Shown here: one piece after another, positions 1 to 8,659 of the stretch
Numbering within the stretch: position 1 is the first letter of the stretch
Layout: each line of letters starts with the position of its first letter
From: Candidatus Saccharimonadota bacterium
Lineage (GTDB): Bacteria; Patescibacteriota; Saccharimonadia; Saccharimonadales; Saccharimonadaceae
Assembly (NCBI GenBank): GCA_003979185.1
Contig: RYWJ01000001.1
Location: 36,390 to 100,389 of the forward strand
DNA: 64,000 nucleotides
Reading direction: 5' to 3'
The notes under the pieces: generated by a model
Told to the model about the DNA's origin: nothing
The model's database searches: none
Seen by the model: the letters and a program-made list of their open reading frames with translations, nothing else
Position numbers and translations under genes: made by a program

Positions 1-1
1 G

Positions 2-646
2 CGTTTGCCGGTGCGCTACAATTATAATAATAATTATTTCAAAGATACTCATGAAGGACTGCCGACTGCAGGTTATGAGGCTTGGTTCCAGAATATGATT
101 AGCGCTTGTGGTGAGAATATCGAGATTCGGCTCAATGTCGACTATTTTGATGATCCAGAGATCAAGAAATTACGCAAAGCCAAGATTATGACGATCTACA
201 CTGGACCAATCGATAAGTTTTATGATTATAAATATGGTGAATTGAAGTGGCGCAGCATTGAGCTGGAGAAGGAGATCGTTGAGGTGGACGATTATCAGGG
301 TTGCCCAGTGATGAATTATGCCGACCTGAAGCAGAAATATACTCGTATTCATGAGTTTAAGCATTTCCACCCAGAGCGTACTGAAGACTGCTATGCTGAG
401 GGATCTGGCAAGACGGTGATCTTTAAGGAATACAGTAAGACTTGGACGCGCGACGATGAGCCATATTATCCAGTGAATACGCTAGACGATCGCGAGAGGC
501 TGGCACGCTATAAAGATTTGGCAGATGATGAGACTAATATGATTTTTGGCGGACGATTGGGCGAATATGCATATTATGATATGGACAAGACGATTGCCTC
601 GGCTTTGCAGAAGTTTGATGAGATCAAGGAAAAATTGGGTTCATGA
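2..646 (+). CDS. glf: UDP-galactopyranose mutase, C-terminal part (cut by window edge)
   Basis: Glf is the FAD enzyme that interconverts UDP-galactopyranose and UDP-galactofuranose for surface glycans. The frame is already open at base 2, so the N-terminal FAD-binding part lies outside the window. The remaining 214 residues begin at the conserved VRYNYNNNYF stretch and contain YTGPID (about residue 66) and the closing GRLGEYAYYDMD loop, which binds flavin and substrate in this family. The stop overlaps the next start as ATGA, so it is translationally coupled to the glycosyltransferase behind it. The family call is secure from these motifs. Confidence 0.93.
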   Translation, partial: RLPVRYNYNNNYFKDTHEGLPTAGYEAWFQNMISACGENIEIRLNVDYFDDPEIKKLRKAKIMTIYTGPIDKFYDYKYGELKWRSIELEKEIVEVDDYQGCPVMNYADLKQKYTRIHEFKHFHPERTEDCYAEGSGKTVIFKEYSKTWTRDDEPYYPVNTLDDRERLARYKDLADDETNMIFGGRLGEYAYYDMDKTIASALQKFDEIKEKLGS

Positions 647-1695
647 GCAAAGTAAACTTGGGTGGTGGGCACTACTTACCGTTGATCTCGGTGATTGTGC
701 CAGTTTATAACGTCGCGAAGTTGCTAGAACGCTCAGTTGAGTCGATTCGTAAACAGATTTATCCAAACTTGGAGATTATCCTGGTTGATGATGGCTCGAC
801 GGATATGAGTGGGAGTTTTTGTGATGTTTATGCGAAAAAAGATCAACGCATTCGGGTAATTCACCAGTCTAATCAGGGTTTGTCGGCCGCACGTAACGCC
901 GGTTTGAAGATCGCGCAGGGTAAGTGGATTACGTTTGTGGATTCCGATGATTCCATACGTCCAGAAATGATCGATTTATTACATAAAATGTGCTATCAGA
1001 AGCGCACAAAAATGTCGATCTGCGGTTTTTATGAGGTTAAAACTGAGGGTGGTGGCGAGCTGAAACTGCAGCAACAAGATCACGAAAAGGTCTTACCAAC
1101 TTTTGACTGCATCAAAGCTATGCTTTGTGAGGAAGGTTTTTCGATGTCAGCGTGGGGTAAACTCTATGCTAGAGAATTATTTGATTTGGTCAAATTTCCC
1201 GAGCGCCGTCTTTATGAGGACGTTGGTACTACTTACAAATTGGTATTACAATGTGATGAGATTGCTGTATCTTCTGTGAAGGCTTATAATTATTATCAAA
1301 ATCAGAATTCCATTACTAAGCAAAGCTTCAGTCTGCGAAAAATGGACTTGATTGATCTCACGGATCAAATGTGCGACGAGATTTTGCAATGGGGAAAGGC
1401 TTTGGACGGGAAAAGGCAAGCGCAATTACAATATCTCACTAAAAAACGTCGCATGCATGCACGCTTTAGCGTACTAAGGCAAATCGTGATGTTAGATCCG
1501 AAACAAAGTGACATCGATGCCACATCCCTTAAACATGCCGAACAAGCCGTTATGAAGTATTTGCGCAAACACAAGCAAGATGTTCTCAAAAATCCGCTCG
1601 CTACTAAGCGCGATAAACTAGCAATGTACTCACTCTTGTGTGGAAAATCAGTTTTTCGCTATGCTTGGAAAAAATACGCCACCAAACATAAATAG
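643..1695 (+). CDS. Family 2 glycosyltransferase
   Basis: This is a 350-residue GT-A fold glycosyltransferase that probably adds a sugar to a lipid-linked surface glycan on the inner face of the membrane. VPVYN (19-23), DDGSTD (49-54), GLSAARNAG (79-87) and the metal-binding FVDSDD (98-103) are all present in the usual order. The second half is the less conserved acceptor-binding region and ends in a basic stretch. It overlaps the glf stop by four bases. The sugar specificity cannot be read from the sequence; the galactofuranose gene upstream suggests, but does not prove, a galactofuranosyl role. Confidence 0.85.
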   Translation: MSKVNLGGGHYLPLISVIVPVYNVAKLLERSVESIRKQIYPNLEIILVDDGSTDMSGSFCDVYAKKDQRIRVIHQSNQGLSAARNAGLKIAQGKWITFVDSDDSIRPEMIDLLHKMCYQKRTKMSICGFYEVKTEGGGELKLQQQDHEKVLPTFDCIKAMLCEEGFSMSAWGKLYARELFDLVKFPERRLYEDVGTTYKLVLQCDEIAVSSVKAYNYYQNQNSITKQSFSLRKMDLIDLTDQMCDEILQWGKALDGKRQAQLQYLTKKRRMHARFSVLRQIVMLDPKQSDIDATSLKHAEQAVMKYLRKHKQDVLKNPLATKRDKLAMYSLLCGKSVFRYAWKKYATKHK

Positions 1696-1742
1696 CGGCG
1701 ATAAGCTCTGAGCACCACGTTTCCTTGATGCTGGGATGCAAA

Positions 1743-1768
1743 TTAGCACCGCTAGTAAGCGATGCTAA
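1743..1768. terminator. Hairpin between converging genes
   Basis: TTAGCA and TGCTAA arms enclose an inner CGCT-AGTA-AGCG hairpin. A second, longer pairing of AAATTAGCAC (1740-1749) with GTGCTAATTT (1777-1786) is possible. It lies between the converging glycosyltransferase and galE genes and is a plausible bidirectional terminator. Confidence 0.45.
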
Positions 1769-1804
1769 CTTATAAAGTGCTAATTTCACGAACGTATAGT
1801 CATA

Positions 1805-2833
1805 TCAATTGCGGCCTTTAATTTCCAAGCCTTCGTGCTTGAGAAAGTTAATTGTGTCACACATAACGTCTTGGATTGATAATTCTGTTGTCCAGCCTAA
1901 TTCTTTGGCGGCTAGACTTGGATCGGCGTAGAATCCAGCTAAGTCGCCAGCGCGACGCCCGACCACTTGGCAGGGTAACTTCGTACCACTTGCCTCATCA
2001 AAGGCTGCTACCATCTCGAACACCGAATGTCCTTCACCAGAGCCAAGATTATAAATTTTTACGCCATTTTGCATATGCTGCAATGCGGCAAGATGACCTT
2101 TGGCGAGATCGACAACATGGATAAAGTCACGGACACAGCTTCCGTCTGGAGTTGGATAATCATCTCCGTAAATTGACAATTCTGGGATCTCCCCAGTTGC
2201 AACTTTCATGATGATTGGCATGAGATTGTTTGGTCGGTCGTTCGGGTCTTCACCCAGTAGTCCAGAGGAATGTGCGCCAACAGGATTGAAGTAACGCAGG
2301 ATAGTAACCTCAAATTCTGGATCAGCGTGTGCAACATCCTTAAGAATCTGCTCAATCATTGACTTGGTCCAGCCGTATGGGTTAGTAATATCTTGACCAG
2401 TTGTCATGGTTTCGACATAAGCCTCTGCATCCTGCTCGCCATAAACTGTCGCAGAGGACGAGAAAATAATACGTTTTACGCCAAACTCTTGCATGCACTC
2501 TAAGAGGTTGATCGTGCCGCCAAGGTTATTTTCATAATAGCGCAAAGGCTGCTCAACGGATTCAGCGACGGCCTTTAGGCCAGCAAAATGAATGACGGCT
2601 ATATACTGAGTATCTTGGAAAACTTTAGCCAAGGCTTCGGCATCGCGTAAATCTACATTGTAAAATTTAGGTTTTTTGCCAGTCAGCTGGGCGATTTTGT
2701 CTAAGACCTCCTGCTTACTATTATAGAGGTTGTCCAAAATTTCCACATCATAGCCAGCTTGCATAAGCTCCACTACGGTATGTGAGCCGATATATCCCGT
2801 ACCCCCTGTAACTAAAATTTTCCCTTGCTTCAT
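1805..2833 (-). CDS. galE: UDP-glucose 4-epimerase
   Basis: GalE interconverts UDP-glucose and UDP-galactose with bound NAD, and so supplies the UDP-galactose used by the neighbouring Glf. The 342-residue protein has the Rossmann motif TGGTGYIGSH (9-18), a SSSATVYG stretch (125-132) and the catalytic pair Y153 and K157 in NPYGWTK. Length is normal for the family. It is transcribed towards the glf/GT2 genes. The start codon has no Shine-Dalgarno sequence and lies eight bases after a TACAAT box, so the message is probably leaderless. Confidence 0.95.
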   Translation of the reverse strand: MKQGKILVTGGTGYIGSHTVVELMQAGYDVEILDNLYNSKQEVLDKIAQLTGKKPKFYNVDLRDAEALAKVFQDTQYIAVIHFAGLKAVAESVEQPLRYYENNLGGTINLLECMQEFGVKRIIFSSSATVYGEQDAEAYVETMTTGQDITNPYGWTKSMIEQILKDVAHADPEFEVTILRYFNPVGAHSSGLLGEDPNDRPNNLMPIIMKVATGEIPELSIYGDDYPTPDGSCVRDFIHVVDLAKGHLAALQHMQNGVKIYNLGSGEGHSVFEMVAAFDEASGTKLPCQVVGRRAGDLAGFYADPSLAAKELGWTTELSIQDVMCDTINFLKHEGLEIKGRN

Positions 2834-2841
2834 ATGCTACT

Positions 2842-2847
2842 ATTGTA
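2842..2847 (-). promoter_or_regulatory. -10 box of galE, near-leaderless
   Basis: On the minus strand TGC-TACAAT is an extended -10 element. Eight bases separate it from the galE ATG, which places the predicted transcript start within two or three bases of the start codon. ATGCTAC and GTAGCAT (2834-2851) also form a perfect 7-bp inverted repeat over this site that could act as an operator. Confidence 0.55.
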
Positions 2848-2949
2848 GCATGATTATGGGTTTTGAGGCTATTAAGGTGTGCATTTGTTGTATCGATGTG
2901 ATAGGATGCTTTTTATAACTCTAGCACTTTTTTCTCAGGTAAAAGTTGG

Positions 2950-3092
2950 TATAATACTACTAGGATTGAATATACTTATTTCTAATCCTAGTAAGGCAAT
3001 CGCACACCCAAAGGGAACGAACCGAAACGCTAAGGCTCAGTTTGAGTATATTAGAACTATTGTTGCTAAAAAGATGCAATTTTGCTAAAACT
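2950..3092 (+). ncRNA. Candidate structured RNA
   Basis: An extended -10 box (TGG-TATAAT, 2950-2955) is followed directly by a perfect 9-bp hairpin, ACTAGGATT (2959-2967) with AATCCTAGT (2984-2992). A second small hairpin around GGCTCA/TGAGT follows near 3033-3050. The 69-codon frame crossing this stretch starts upstream of the promoter and has no ribosome binding site, so I do not treat it as coding. I recognise no RNA family. This is a candidate only. Confidence 0.25.
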
Positions 3093-3186
3093 TCAAAAAT
3101 TTGGAATACTATGAAGAGGTAATAATAGTTCTCTTAAGCTATGGTTTATAATTTCTTTTGGTATGACGGTTGCCTTTTTGGTAATA

Positions 3187-3586
3187 CCCCCTCACCACCC
3201 TTAACCCATATACTATTTAGGTAGTAGCGACGCAGCGTACGGAGAAGCCGTCGTAACGGTTGTCGTTGAGGGTTGGGCCGACACTGGAGCTATTGAAGTT
3301 CAGGTTGTACGCGTAGGTACTAGAGTTGGCAGTACGTGACCAGTAGAGGCCGCTGGAGCCGACACGGTTCAGTGAGCCATTGTAGACGTACCCGGCATAA
3401 GGGAAGTTGTAGGGAGCAGAGCGGATCTTGTTAGAGCCGTCAGCGTTGTTAGCAATGCCAGCCGTGATAGTAAAACAGAAGATCCCCGCCTCCCTAGACG
3501 CCCTCTAACACCCCGCTAAGTTCAAACCTTCCTCATACCAAGGTTTTCATAAAAATCGCTTAGAATGGCTCTAAATAGGCTTAAAC
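3187..3586 (-). repeat. Cassette A: full repeat unit with variable FISUMP-like C-terminus
   Basis: This is one of the two most complete copies of the dispersed unit. Read on the minus strand it has a 5' non-coding part beginning GTTTAAG (3586), a start-less frame for the variable domain, and a 3' flank of about 35 bases (TATATGGGTTAAGGGTGG and following G-rich DNA, ending at 3187). The same three parts occur in the opposite orientation at 53708-54136. DNA from 3587 to about 3800 is AT-rich; I see no gene in it apart from the promoter of the following gene. Confidence 0.8.
3217..3504 (-). pseudogene. Start-less FISUMP-like C-terminal domain (variable region A)
   Basis: The frame is open for 95 codons from just after an in-frame TAG, but it has no start codon, ribosome site or signal peptide. 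It encodes AGIANNADGSNKIRSAPYNF, then YAGY, YWSRTA, and ends GFSVRCVATT before TAA. The YWS(R/S)TA and (Y)GFSVRCVA signatures are those of the Fibrobacter-succinogenes-major (FISUMP) C-type-lectin-like module used as a retroelement target in many CPR genomes. Compared with copies B, C and D, almost every change is in the first two bases of AAC/AAT-type codons. It is either a decayed target gene or a donor or recipient cassette. Confidence 0.7.
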
Positions 3587-3807
3587 GGGAAAATGATACC
3601 GCAAAATGGCTAAAATTCGTGGTTTTTGGCTAAAAGTGCTAGATTATACAATATTTCGTAACTTAAGTCAAAGCTAAGAGAAAATGTTGGTTTTAACGAA
3701 ATATACTAGACTCTTGTAACCAAACTAAAGTGTGAAAAAGCAAAAATTTCTAAATAAAGCTGTGGTTATTTTACTTGCCAGATCTTCTCTGACTCAGGGA
3801 ATTATGC

Positions 3808-3813
3808 TATAAT
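3808..3813 (+). promoter_or_regulatory. -10 box of the sugar transferase gene
   Basis: An extended -10 (TGC-TATAAT) ends nine bases before the ATG at 3823. No Shine-Dalgarno sequence fits in the gap, so the transcript should start about three bases before the start codon. Confidence 0.6.
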
Positions 3814-3822
3814 ATACACTAT

Positions 3823-5250
3823 ATGAAACGGGATACAGGGTTAATTTTCCATGCTTTCTTGATTTTTGGCGATGCGTGTGCGATTTTGCTTTCATTTTTG
3901 GTGGGGTATTTCGTGCGGACGCACCTTGATCAGCGCCCGTTTTATTTTGATGCTAATCCGTGGCAATTTGTCTTGACGATGATGATTATGATACCGGTGT
4001 ACTTGGTGATTCTGGCCACTTTTGGATTATATAATAAATCGGTGTTTTTAAGCCATAGCCGTTGGCATGAGGTGGGACGACTATTTTTAGCTTCGGTCAT
4101 TGGCATGATGGCGATCATTACGTGTGATTTTTTCTTTGATTTGGACCTTTTCCCAGTACGCACGTTAGCTTTGTATACAATGGGATCATGCTTTATCTTG
4201 CTAAGCATTTTTCGTGGAGCAGTGCGTGCGGTTCGTAAGACCGCTCTGAAGCACAGTCGCAAAGCTGCCCTCAGGACTGTCGTGATCGGTAATACGAAAA
4301 ATACTGAATATTTGGCGGACTATATTGCGGGATATCCTGAACTAGGATATCACCTTTGCGGGATTGTGGCGGGGGCGAAATATATCCCAAAAGATTTGCG
4401 GCGCAAGCAGTATTCTTCGCTCAAGGAAGCATTAAAAAAGTCTCGTCCAGATGTGATTTTTCAGACTGACAATAAGAGTACAGAATATGTCTATAAGCAG
4501 GCTGTCGATCGGCATTTGCTGTATTATTTTGTACCATCCAATGCTGCTTTGACATCGCAGATGGGTGAATTGGAGTTGATTGGACATATTCCAGCGATTA
4601 TGGTGAGTGCGACACCGTTAGCAGGTGGGGCGAAGTTTGTCAAACGCTGTGGTGATCTGCTGGTGGGTGGCTTGATTTTGTTGCTCGCTTTGATTCCAAT
4701 GGCGCTGATCTGGATTATTGAAAAGCTTTCTGATCCTAAGACCTCGGCAGTTTATTCTGAGACAAGGCTGTCGCGTTTTGACAAGAAGTTCAAGATTTAC
4801 AAATTTCGCTCGATGAAACCTGAGTACTGTGGTATTTCTCCGGAGGAGGCATTTACAAAAATGGGTAAGCCGCACTTGATCAAAGAATACCGAGAGAATG
4901 GCGATATGATCCCGAATGACCCGCGCATTACGAAATTGGGTAAGTTTTTACGCGCTACTTCGCTTGATGAGCTACCGCAGCTGTTCAACGTCGTGAGAGG
5001 CGACATTTCCTTAGTTGGACCACGAGCTTTGGTGCCGGGGGAACTACGCCATTATGGTGATCGTTCGTTACTCTTGTCGGTTAAATCTGGTTTGACTGGT
5101 TTAGCACAAGTTTCTGGCCGTCGCGACATTTCCTTTGAAGAGCGCCGAGCTTTGGACCTGTATTATATCCAGAACTGGTCAGTATGGTTGGATATACGCA
5201 TCATTTTCCGAACCATTGGCGCAGTACTATTACGAAAGGGTGCTCAATAA
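3823..5250 (+). CDS. Polyprenyl-phosphate sugar-1-phosphate transferase (WbaP/WcaJ type)
   Basis: This membrane enzyme starts a surface polysaccharide by moving a sugar-1-phosphate from its UDP form to undecaprenyl phosphate. The 475-residue protein has hydrophobic helices in the first 130 residues, a middle nucleotide-binding-like region, one more membrane segment near 275-295, and a C-terminal bacterial sugar transferase domain (about 268-475). That domain shows KFRSMK (about 326), DELPQLFNV (about 381) and GLTGLAQVSGR (about 423). It heads a cluster with the GT4 and ligase genes, joined by TAATG and ATGA overlaps. Substrate sugar is unknown. Confidence 0.92.
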   Translation: MKRDTGLIFHAFLIFGDACAILLSFLVGYFVRTHLDQRPFYFDANPWQFVLTMMIMIPVYLVILATFGLYNKSVFLSHSRWHEVGRLFLASVIGMMAIITCDFFFDLDLFPVRTLALYTMGSCFILLSIFRGAVRAVRKTALKHSRKAALRTVVIGNTKNTEYLADYIAGYPELGYHLCGIVAGAKYIPKDLRRKQYSSLKEALKKSRPDVIFQTDNKSTEYVYKQAVDRHLLYYFVPSNAALTSQMGELELIGHIPAIMVSATPLAGGAKFVKRCGDLLVGGLILLLALIPMALIWIIEKLSDPKTSAVYSETRLSRFDKKFKIYKFRSMKPEYCGISPEEAFTKMGKPHLIKEYRENGDMIPNDPRITKLGKFLRATSLDELPQLFNVVRGDISLVGPRALVPGELRHYGDRSLLLSVKSGLTGLAQVSGRRDISFEERRALDLYYIQNWSVWLDIRIIFRTIGAVLLRKGAQ

Positions 5251-6665
5251 TGAGCCAAAAGCCCAAAAAAATAGCCCTGGTCTGTGATTGGCTAACCACG
5301 CCAGGCGGAGCGGAAAAGGTTCTATTAGAATTACACAAAATATATCCAGATGCGCCGATTTATACTTCGCAGTATAATCCGCAACAGCTTAATTGGTTCG
5401 ATGATGCGGTAGTCAAAACGGGGTGGATGCAAGCTTTTCCGAGTAGCCTGCGAAAGGTCTTGGGACCTTTGCGGCAGTTGTATTTTAGTCACTTAGATTT
5501 GTCGGAGTATGATCTGGTAATCTCAATAACAGGAGCTGAAGCGAAAGCAATCAAGGCACGAAAGCACCTCTGCTATTGTCATGTGCCGACGCAGTACTAC
5601 TGGCAAATGTATGATAAATACGTTGAAAATCCTGGCTTTGGTATTTTGAACCCGCTAGTGAGGTTGTGTTTTAGACTTTTAGTGAAGCCGTTACGCAAGG
5701 CGGATTATCGGTCAGCCCAAAAGCCTGATCAGTTTGTCACAATTTCCACTTATGCTCAGGCGCAAATTCAGCAATATTATAATCGTGATTCTGTGATTGT
5801 TGCTCCTCCAGTGGAGATTGATAAGTTTAAGCCTAGACAACACAATAAGAAATCTTCGTCAAAGGTTGCGATGGAAAGTTTTCCACAGAAAACATTGCGT
5901 TTATCCGCATTTTCTCCACAAAGCAAGGGTAATTTTTCCACCAAAGAGCCTGAGTTATCCACAAAAGAGCGTAGTTTCTCCACTATAAATAGGGAGTTAT
6001 CCACCGACAATGACCAGTTTTCCACAAGTTTTCCACCGGAAATCCACAGCAAGCAGGAAGAGGGGCAACAGCAAGACCCCTTTCCTAAGTATGCTTATCT
6101 TAAGAATCAACCAGCCTCCAAGCCAGAGATTATCTGTCCTCAGCCTTCAGCCTACTATATTATCTCTTGTCGTCAGGTGACTTGGAAACGAGTAGACTTG
6201 GCGATCCAAGCCTGCCTAGAAGCAAAAGTCCCTCTGTTAGTGGTAGGAGACGGATCAGAGCGTGCGCGATTGTTGGAAATCGCAGGCGATTTGCCTTTGA
6301 TTAAGTTCTTGCCTTGGACTCCGACGGAGGAGCTGGCGTTTTATCTGCAGAATGCAAAAGCATATATTTTTCCGAGTTTGGAGCCGTTTGGGATCGCGGC
6401 GGTGGAGGCTTTGGCGGCTGGATGCCCAGTGATTGCTTACCAAGATGGAGGTAGTCGGGACTTTATTCAGCCAGGGAAGAACGGCCTGTTGTTCCAAGAA
6501 CAGAGCGTAGACTCTTTGGTACAGACGATCAAGGAGTTTGAAACGCTAGAATTGGACCGTCAGACAATTATGAAGACAGCCAAAAGGTTTAGTGCGACGG
6601 TTTTTCGGCGGGGTATTAAAGAGCAAGTTGCTCAGCTAATGGCGTCAAAGGAGGGAAAATCATGA
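5250..6665 (+). CDS. Family 4 glycosyltransferase with a DNA-motif-bearing insertion
   Basis: This is a GT-B glycosyltransferase that extends the lipid-linked glycan. I use ATG 5250, which overlaps the preceding TAA as TAATG, giving 471 residues. The N-terminal domain has the PGGAEK donor-side motif near residue 17. The C-terminal domain has FPSLEPFGIAAVEALAAGCP (about 374-393) with the usual E-x7-E pair. Between them, at about residues 194-293, sits a hydrophilic insertion of roughly 100 residues that ordinary GT4 enzymes lack. It reads as repeats of (F/L)ST and is encoded by ten TTWTCCACA-like motifs. The insertion looks disordered and is probably there for its DNA. Confidence 0.9.
   Translation: MSQKPKKIALVCDWLTTPGGAEKVLLELHKIYPDAPIYTSQYNPQQLNWFDDAVVKTGWMQAFPSSLRKVLGPLRQLYFSHLDLSEYDLVISITGAEAKAIKARKHLCYCHVPTQYYWQMYDKYVENPGFGILNPLVRLCFRLLVKPLRKADYRSAQKPDQFVTISTYAQAQIQQYYNRDSVIVAPPVEIDKFKPRQHNKKSSSKVAMESFPQKTLRLSAFSPQSKGNFSTKEPELSTKERSFSTINRELSTDNDQFSTSFPPEIHSKQEEGQQQDPFPKYAYLKNQPASKPEIICPQPSAYYIISCRQVTWKRVDLAIQACLEAKVPLLVVGDGSERARLLEIAGDLPLIKFLPWTPTEELAFYLQNAKAYIFPSLEPFGIAAVEALAAGCPVIAYQDGGSRDFIQPGKNGLLFQEQSVDSLVQTIKEFETLELDRQTIMKTAKRFSATVFRRGIKEQVAQLMASKEGKS
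5879..6048 (+). promoter_or_regulatory. Helically phased DnaA-box-like array 1 (ten motifs, inside GT4)
   Basis: Motif starts are 5879, 5901, 5912, 5934, 5955, 5976, 5997, 6018, 6029 and 6040. They read TTTTCCACA, TTATCCGCA, TTCTCCACA, TTTTCCACC, TTATCCACA, TTCTCCACT, TTATCCACC, TTTTCCACA, TTTTCCACC and AAATCCACA. Steps are 22, 11, 22, 21, 21, 21, 21, 11 and 11 bases, that is whole helical turns. The first and third sit in a different reading frame from the rest. The motif at 5955 is a perfect E. coli-type DnaA box. The identity of the binding protein is inferred. Confidence 0.75.
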
Positions 6666-8410
6666 AAATTTTAGCAAAAATCTTGTGGGGGTTAGTTTAC
6701 GCTTTGCCAGCGGTATTATTTTTCTCATACTATCCCATAATTTCCCTAGGTGGCAATAGTTCAATGAATTTCGAGCTCTCCCTGCCACTAATCTGGTTGG
6801 TATTCTTTGATCTGGGCGGCTTGGTATTATTGATACTTCTGTGGAGGCAGGTTCGTCGGATAGAATTACCAGGTATCTCCGATCGTAGATTCTTTTTATT
6901 GGCACTTTTGCCGCTCTATTTAACGTTATCCATTTTCTGGTCAGAAAACCCTTTGCGAGGTATTCTCACTGCAGGGGTAGTTTGGCTGATTTTCGTTGCT
7001 ATTTTTGCGATATTGTATATTCTACCACAAACCGGAACACCCCAACGCTTGCGATATTCTGTTCTCGGCTCGCTCTTAATATCAGGCGTACTAGTAGGAA
7101 TTTGGTGCTTCATCCAGAGTATACTAGATACGCTTGGATGGTTGCGTGAGAATACGTTGATGTGTGCCGGATGCAGCTACCGTTCGTTTGGCTTTCCACA
7201 TCCGTCAGGATTCGCTATTGAGCCGCAATTTATGGGAAACCTACTTCTAGCTCCCACCTTGACAGCACTGTATTTGCTCATATCAACAAAGGTGATTAGT
7301 AAAAAACCGAACAAGCCAAGCTCCACCCAGCTTGTAAAATGCAAAAATAATGGTATAGCAGAATATAAAGCCACTAGTTGGCAATATGCGGGGCTATGTA
7401 TGGTGGCGGGATTTTTATCGCTCACCCTATTTTTTACCTTTTCTCGTGGAGCAATTTACGCCTATGGTGTAGCATTGACAGTAATGATGATTATGGCTTT
7501 ACGACGGAGGCTATTTCGGTGGGTATTAATTGCTGTGCCGGTCATTAGTTTTATCTTATCGTTAGTGGTACAGGGGACTTTTGCAGAGTTTGGCCCAACC
7601 AGTGAAAGTTTTGGCTCCGCTGTTAGTAAATCCCTCCATCAACTCTCTCTTGGTATTATTGATTTGCGCTCACTCTCGGAGGATACCACTAAGTCTGTGG
7701 AAAACTCTAGTACCAATTGTGGAAAAGATATGGAAAATACTGCGAATGCAGTGGATAACTCTTGCGAAAGTGTGGATAAAAATGTGGATAAAATGCAAGA
7801 TCTTGTGGAAAACACTCCAGAAACGGTGGAAATCCCCACTCCGAAAGAAACGGACGAGGAGGCAATTTTTGAAGGCTATGTGCCAGAGTCTACGAATATT
7901 CGCTTATCGCTGAATAAAACTGCAGTGAAGACCTGGTGGCAGAACCCGAAGAATTTTCTGATCGGAGTGGGATTAGGTGGTGCTGGCACAGCTATGCACA
8001 ATGCTTTTCCAGATGAAGTAACCTCGCCGAAAGAGATAGTCCAAAACGAACCCTTTAGTCTTTTGTTAGAAACTGGTCTAATTGGGATAGTCTTGGTAAT
8101 CTTTGAGCTACTGATTATCTTTTTTCCAAAGCTTTTCCCAGGTCGATTCTTGGATGGCCGTAGCTACAAAGTTATGTGGCAACGGACACAGCTAGAACAG
8201 CAGAAGCAACGGCGGGGAAGTAGTTTAGGCTCCTGGCAACATTCTGCTGTCGTGCTACTGTTACCTTTGTTTATTGCCTATTTTGTGACCCTAAACTTCT
8301 TCTCTGGTCTGCCAAATGCCCTGCAAATCTATCTTATGCCACCCCTGTTATATTTAATCCTCCAGAAAAATCTTAAAAAAGCCTTGCTTTTCTCTCAAAA
8401 TGCGCTATAA
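6662..8410 (+). CDS. O-antigen ligase/polymerase-like membrane protein
   Basis: This 582-residue multi-pass protein resembles the Wzy/WaaL family, which polymerises glycan units or transfers them to an acceptor on the outer face of the membrane. About ten hydrophobic helices surround the FTFSRGAIYAY segment, a hallmark of the O-antigen ligase domain. A large loop with a conserved MHNAF follows. Residues about 333-406 form a hydrophilic insertion rich in SVEN and SVDK, encoded by TGTGGAWAA motifs. It overlaps the GT4 stop as ATGA. Polymerase and ligase cannot be separated from sequence alone. Confidence 0.82.
   Translation: MKILAKILWGLVYALPAVLFFSYYPIISLGGNSSMNFELSLPLIWLVFFDLGGLVLLILLWRQVRRIELPGISDRRFFLLALLPLYLTLSIFWSENPLRGILTAGVVWLIFVAIFAILYILPQTGTPQRLRYSVLGSLLISGVLVGIWCFIQSILDTLGWLRENTLMCAGCSYRSFGFPHPSGFAIEPQFMGNLLLAPTLTALYLLISTKVISKKPNKPSSTQLVKCKNNGIAEYKATSWQYAGLCMVAGFLSLTLFFTFSRGAIYAYGVALTVMMIMALRRRLFRWVLIAVPVISFILSLVVQGTFAEFGPTSESFGSAVSKSLHQLSLGIIDLRSLSEDTTKSVENSSTNCGKDMENTANAVDNSCESVDKNVDKMQDLVENTPETVEIPTPKETDEEAIFEGYVPESTNIRLSLNKTAVKTWWQNPKNFLIGVGLGGAGTAMHNAFPDEVTSPKEIVQNEPFSLLLETGLIGIVLVIFELLIIFFPKLFPGRFLDGRSYKVMWQRTQLEQQKQRRGSSLGSWQHSAVVLLLPLFIAYFVTLNFFSGLPNALQIYLMPPLLYLILQKNLKKALLFSQNAL
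7696..7833 (-). promoter_or_regulatory. Helically phased DnaA-box-like array 2 (inside ligase gene)
   Basis: Plus-strand starts of TGTGGAWAA-like motifs are 7696, 7718, 7750, 7771, 7783, 7804 and 7825, so the boxes point the opposite way from array 1. Steps are 22, 32, 21, 12, 21 and 21 bases. Two are perfect TGTGGATAA (7771 and 7783). The encoded peptide (SVEN/SVDK) is unlike the FST peptide of array 1 although the DNA motif is the same. Confidence 0.72.
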
Positions 8411-8411
8411 T
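8384..8411 (+). promoter_or_regulatory. Promoter of tRNA-fMet
   Basis: TTGCTT (8384-8389), a 16-base spacer and TATAAT (8406-8411) overlap the end of the ligase gene and sit eleven bases before the tRNA. Confidence 0.6.
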
Positions 8412-8421
8412 GTAACCATGT

Positions 8422-8498
8422 CGCGGGATAGAGCAGCCTGGTAGCTCGTTTGGCTCATAACCAAAAGGTCGTTGGTTCAAATCCAACTCCCGCCACCA
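8422..8498 (+). tRNA. Initiator tRNA-Met (CAU)
   Basis: The 77-base cloverleaf includes an encoded CCA. The anticodon loop is CTCATAA. The first acceptor position is an unpaired C1-C72, and the following six pairs are good. The unpaired first position marks it as the formyl-methionine initiator. It has its own promoter and terminator. Confidence 0.95.
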
Positions 8499-8546
8499 AA
8501 ATTAGCACTAGTATCGCCCCCCCGATCTAGTGCTAATTTTGTTTTC
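8497..8546 (+). terminator. Terminator of tRNA-fMet
   Basis: A perfect 15-bp inverted repeat, CAAAATTAGCACTAG (8497-8511) with CTAGTGCTAATTTTG (8527-8541), is followed by TTTT. The first bases of the stem are the last bases of the tRNA CCA end. The arms resemble the CIRCE half-site TTAGCACT, probably by chance. Confidence 0.75.
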
Positions 8547-8621
8547 AATCCTGACTCTTCAAGTCTAAGAATTATTGTTTTGGCTTGTTATCTTGAGAGT
8601 TTGGGAATTTTACTACAAAGC

Positions 8622-8648
8622 TAGAAAATCCCCCTCCGAAGAGGGGGA
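8622..8648 (-). terminator. Terminator of the 247-residue hypothetical gene
   Basis: On the minus strand TCCCCCTC-TTCG-GAGGGGGA is followed by TTTTCT. It lies twelve bases after the stop of the gene at 8660-9403. Confidence 0.75.
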
Positions 8649-8659
8649 ACGCTGCAAAC

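Noticed and set aside
2879..3088. 69-codon plus-strand ORF
   Set aside because: It starts upstream of a good -10 box, lacks a ribosome site and overlaps the hairpins of the candidate RNA.
5879..7833. Chromosomal replication origin
   Set aside because: DnaA-type boxes are dense, but they lie inside glycan genes, with no dnaA or dnaN and no obvious AT-rich unwinding region next to them.
8497..8541. CIRCE operator after tRNA-fMet
   Set aside because: The arms contain TTAGCACT, but the spacer is not nine bases and the structure with its T-run is a terminator.
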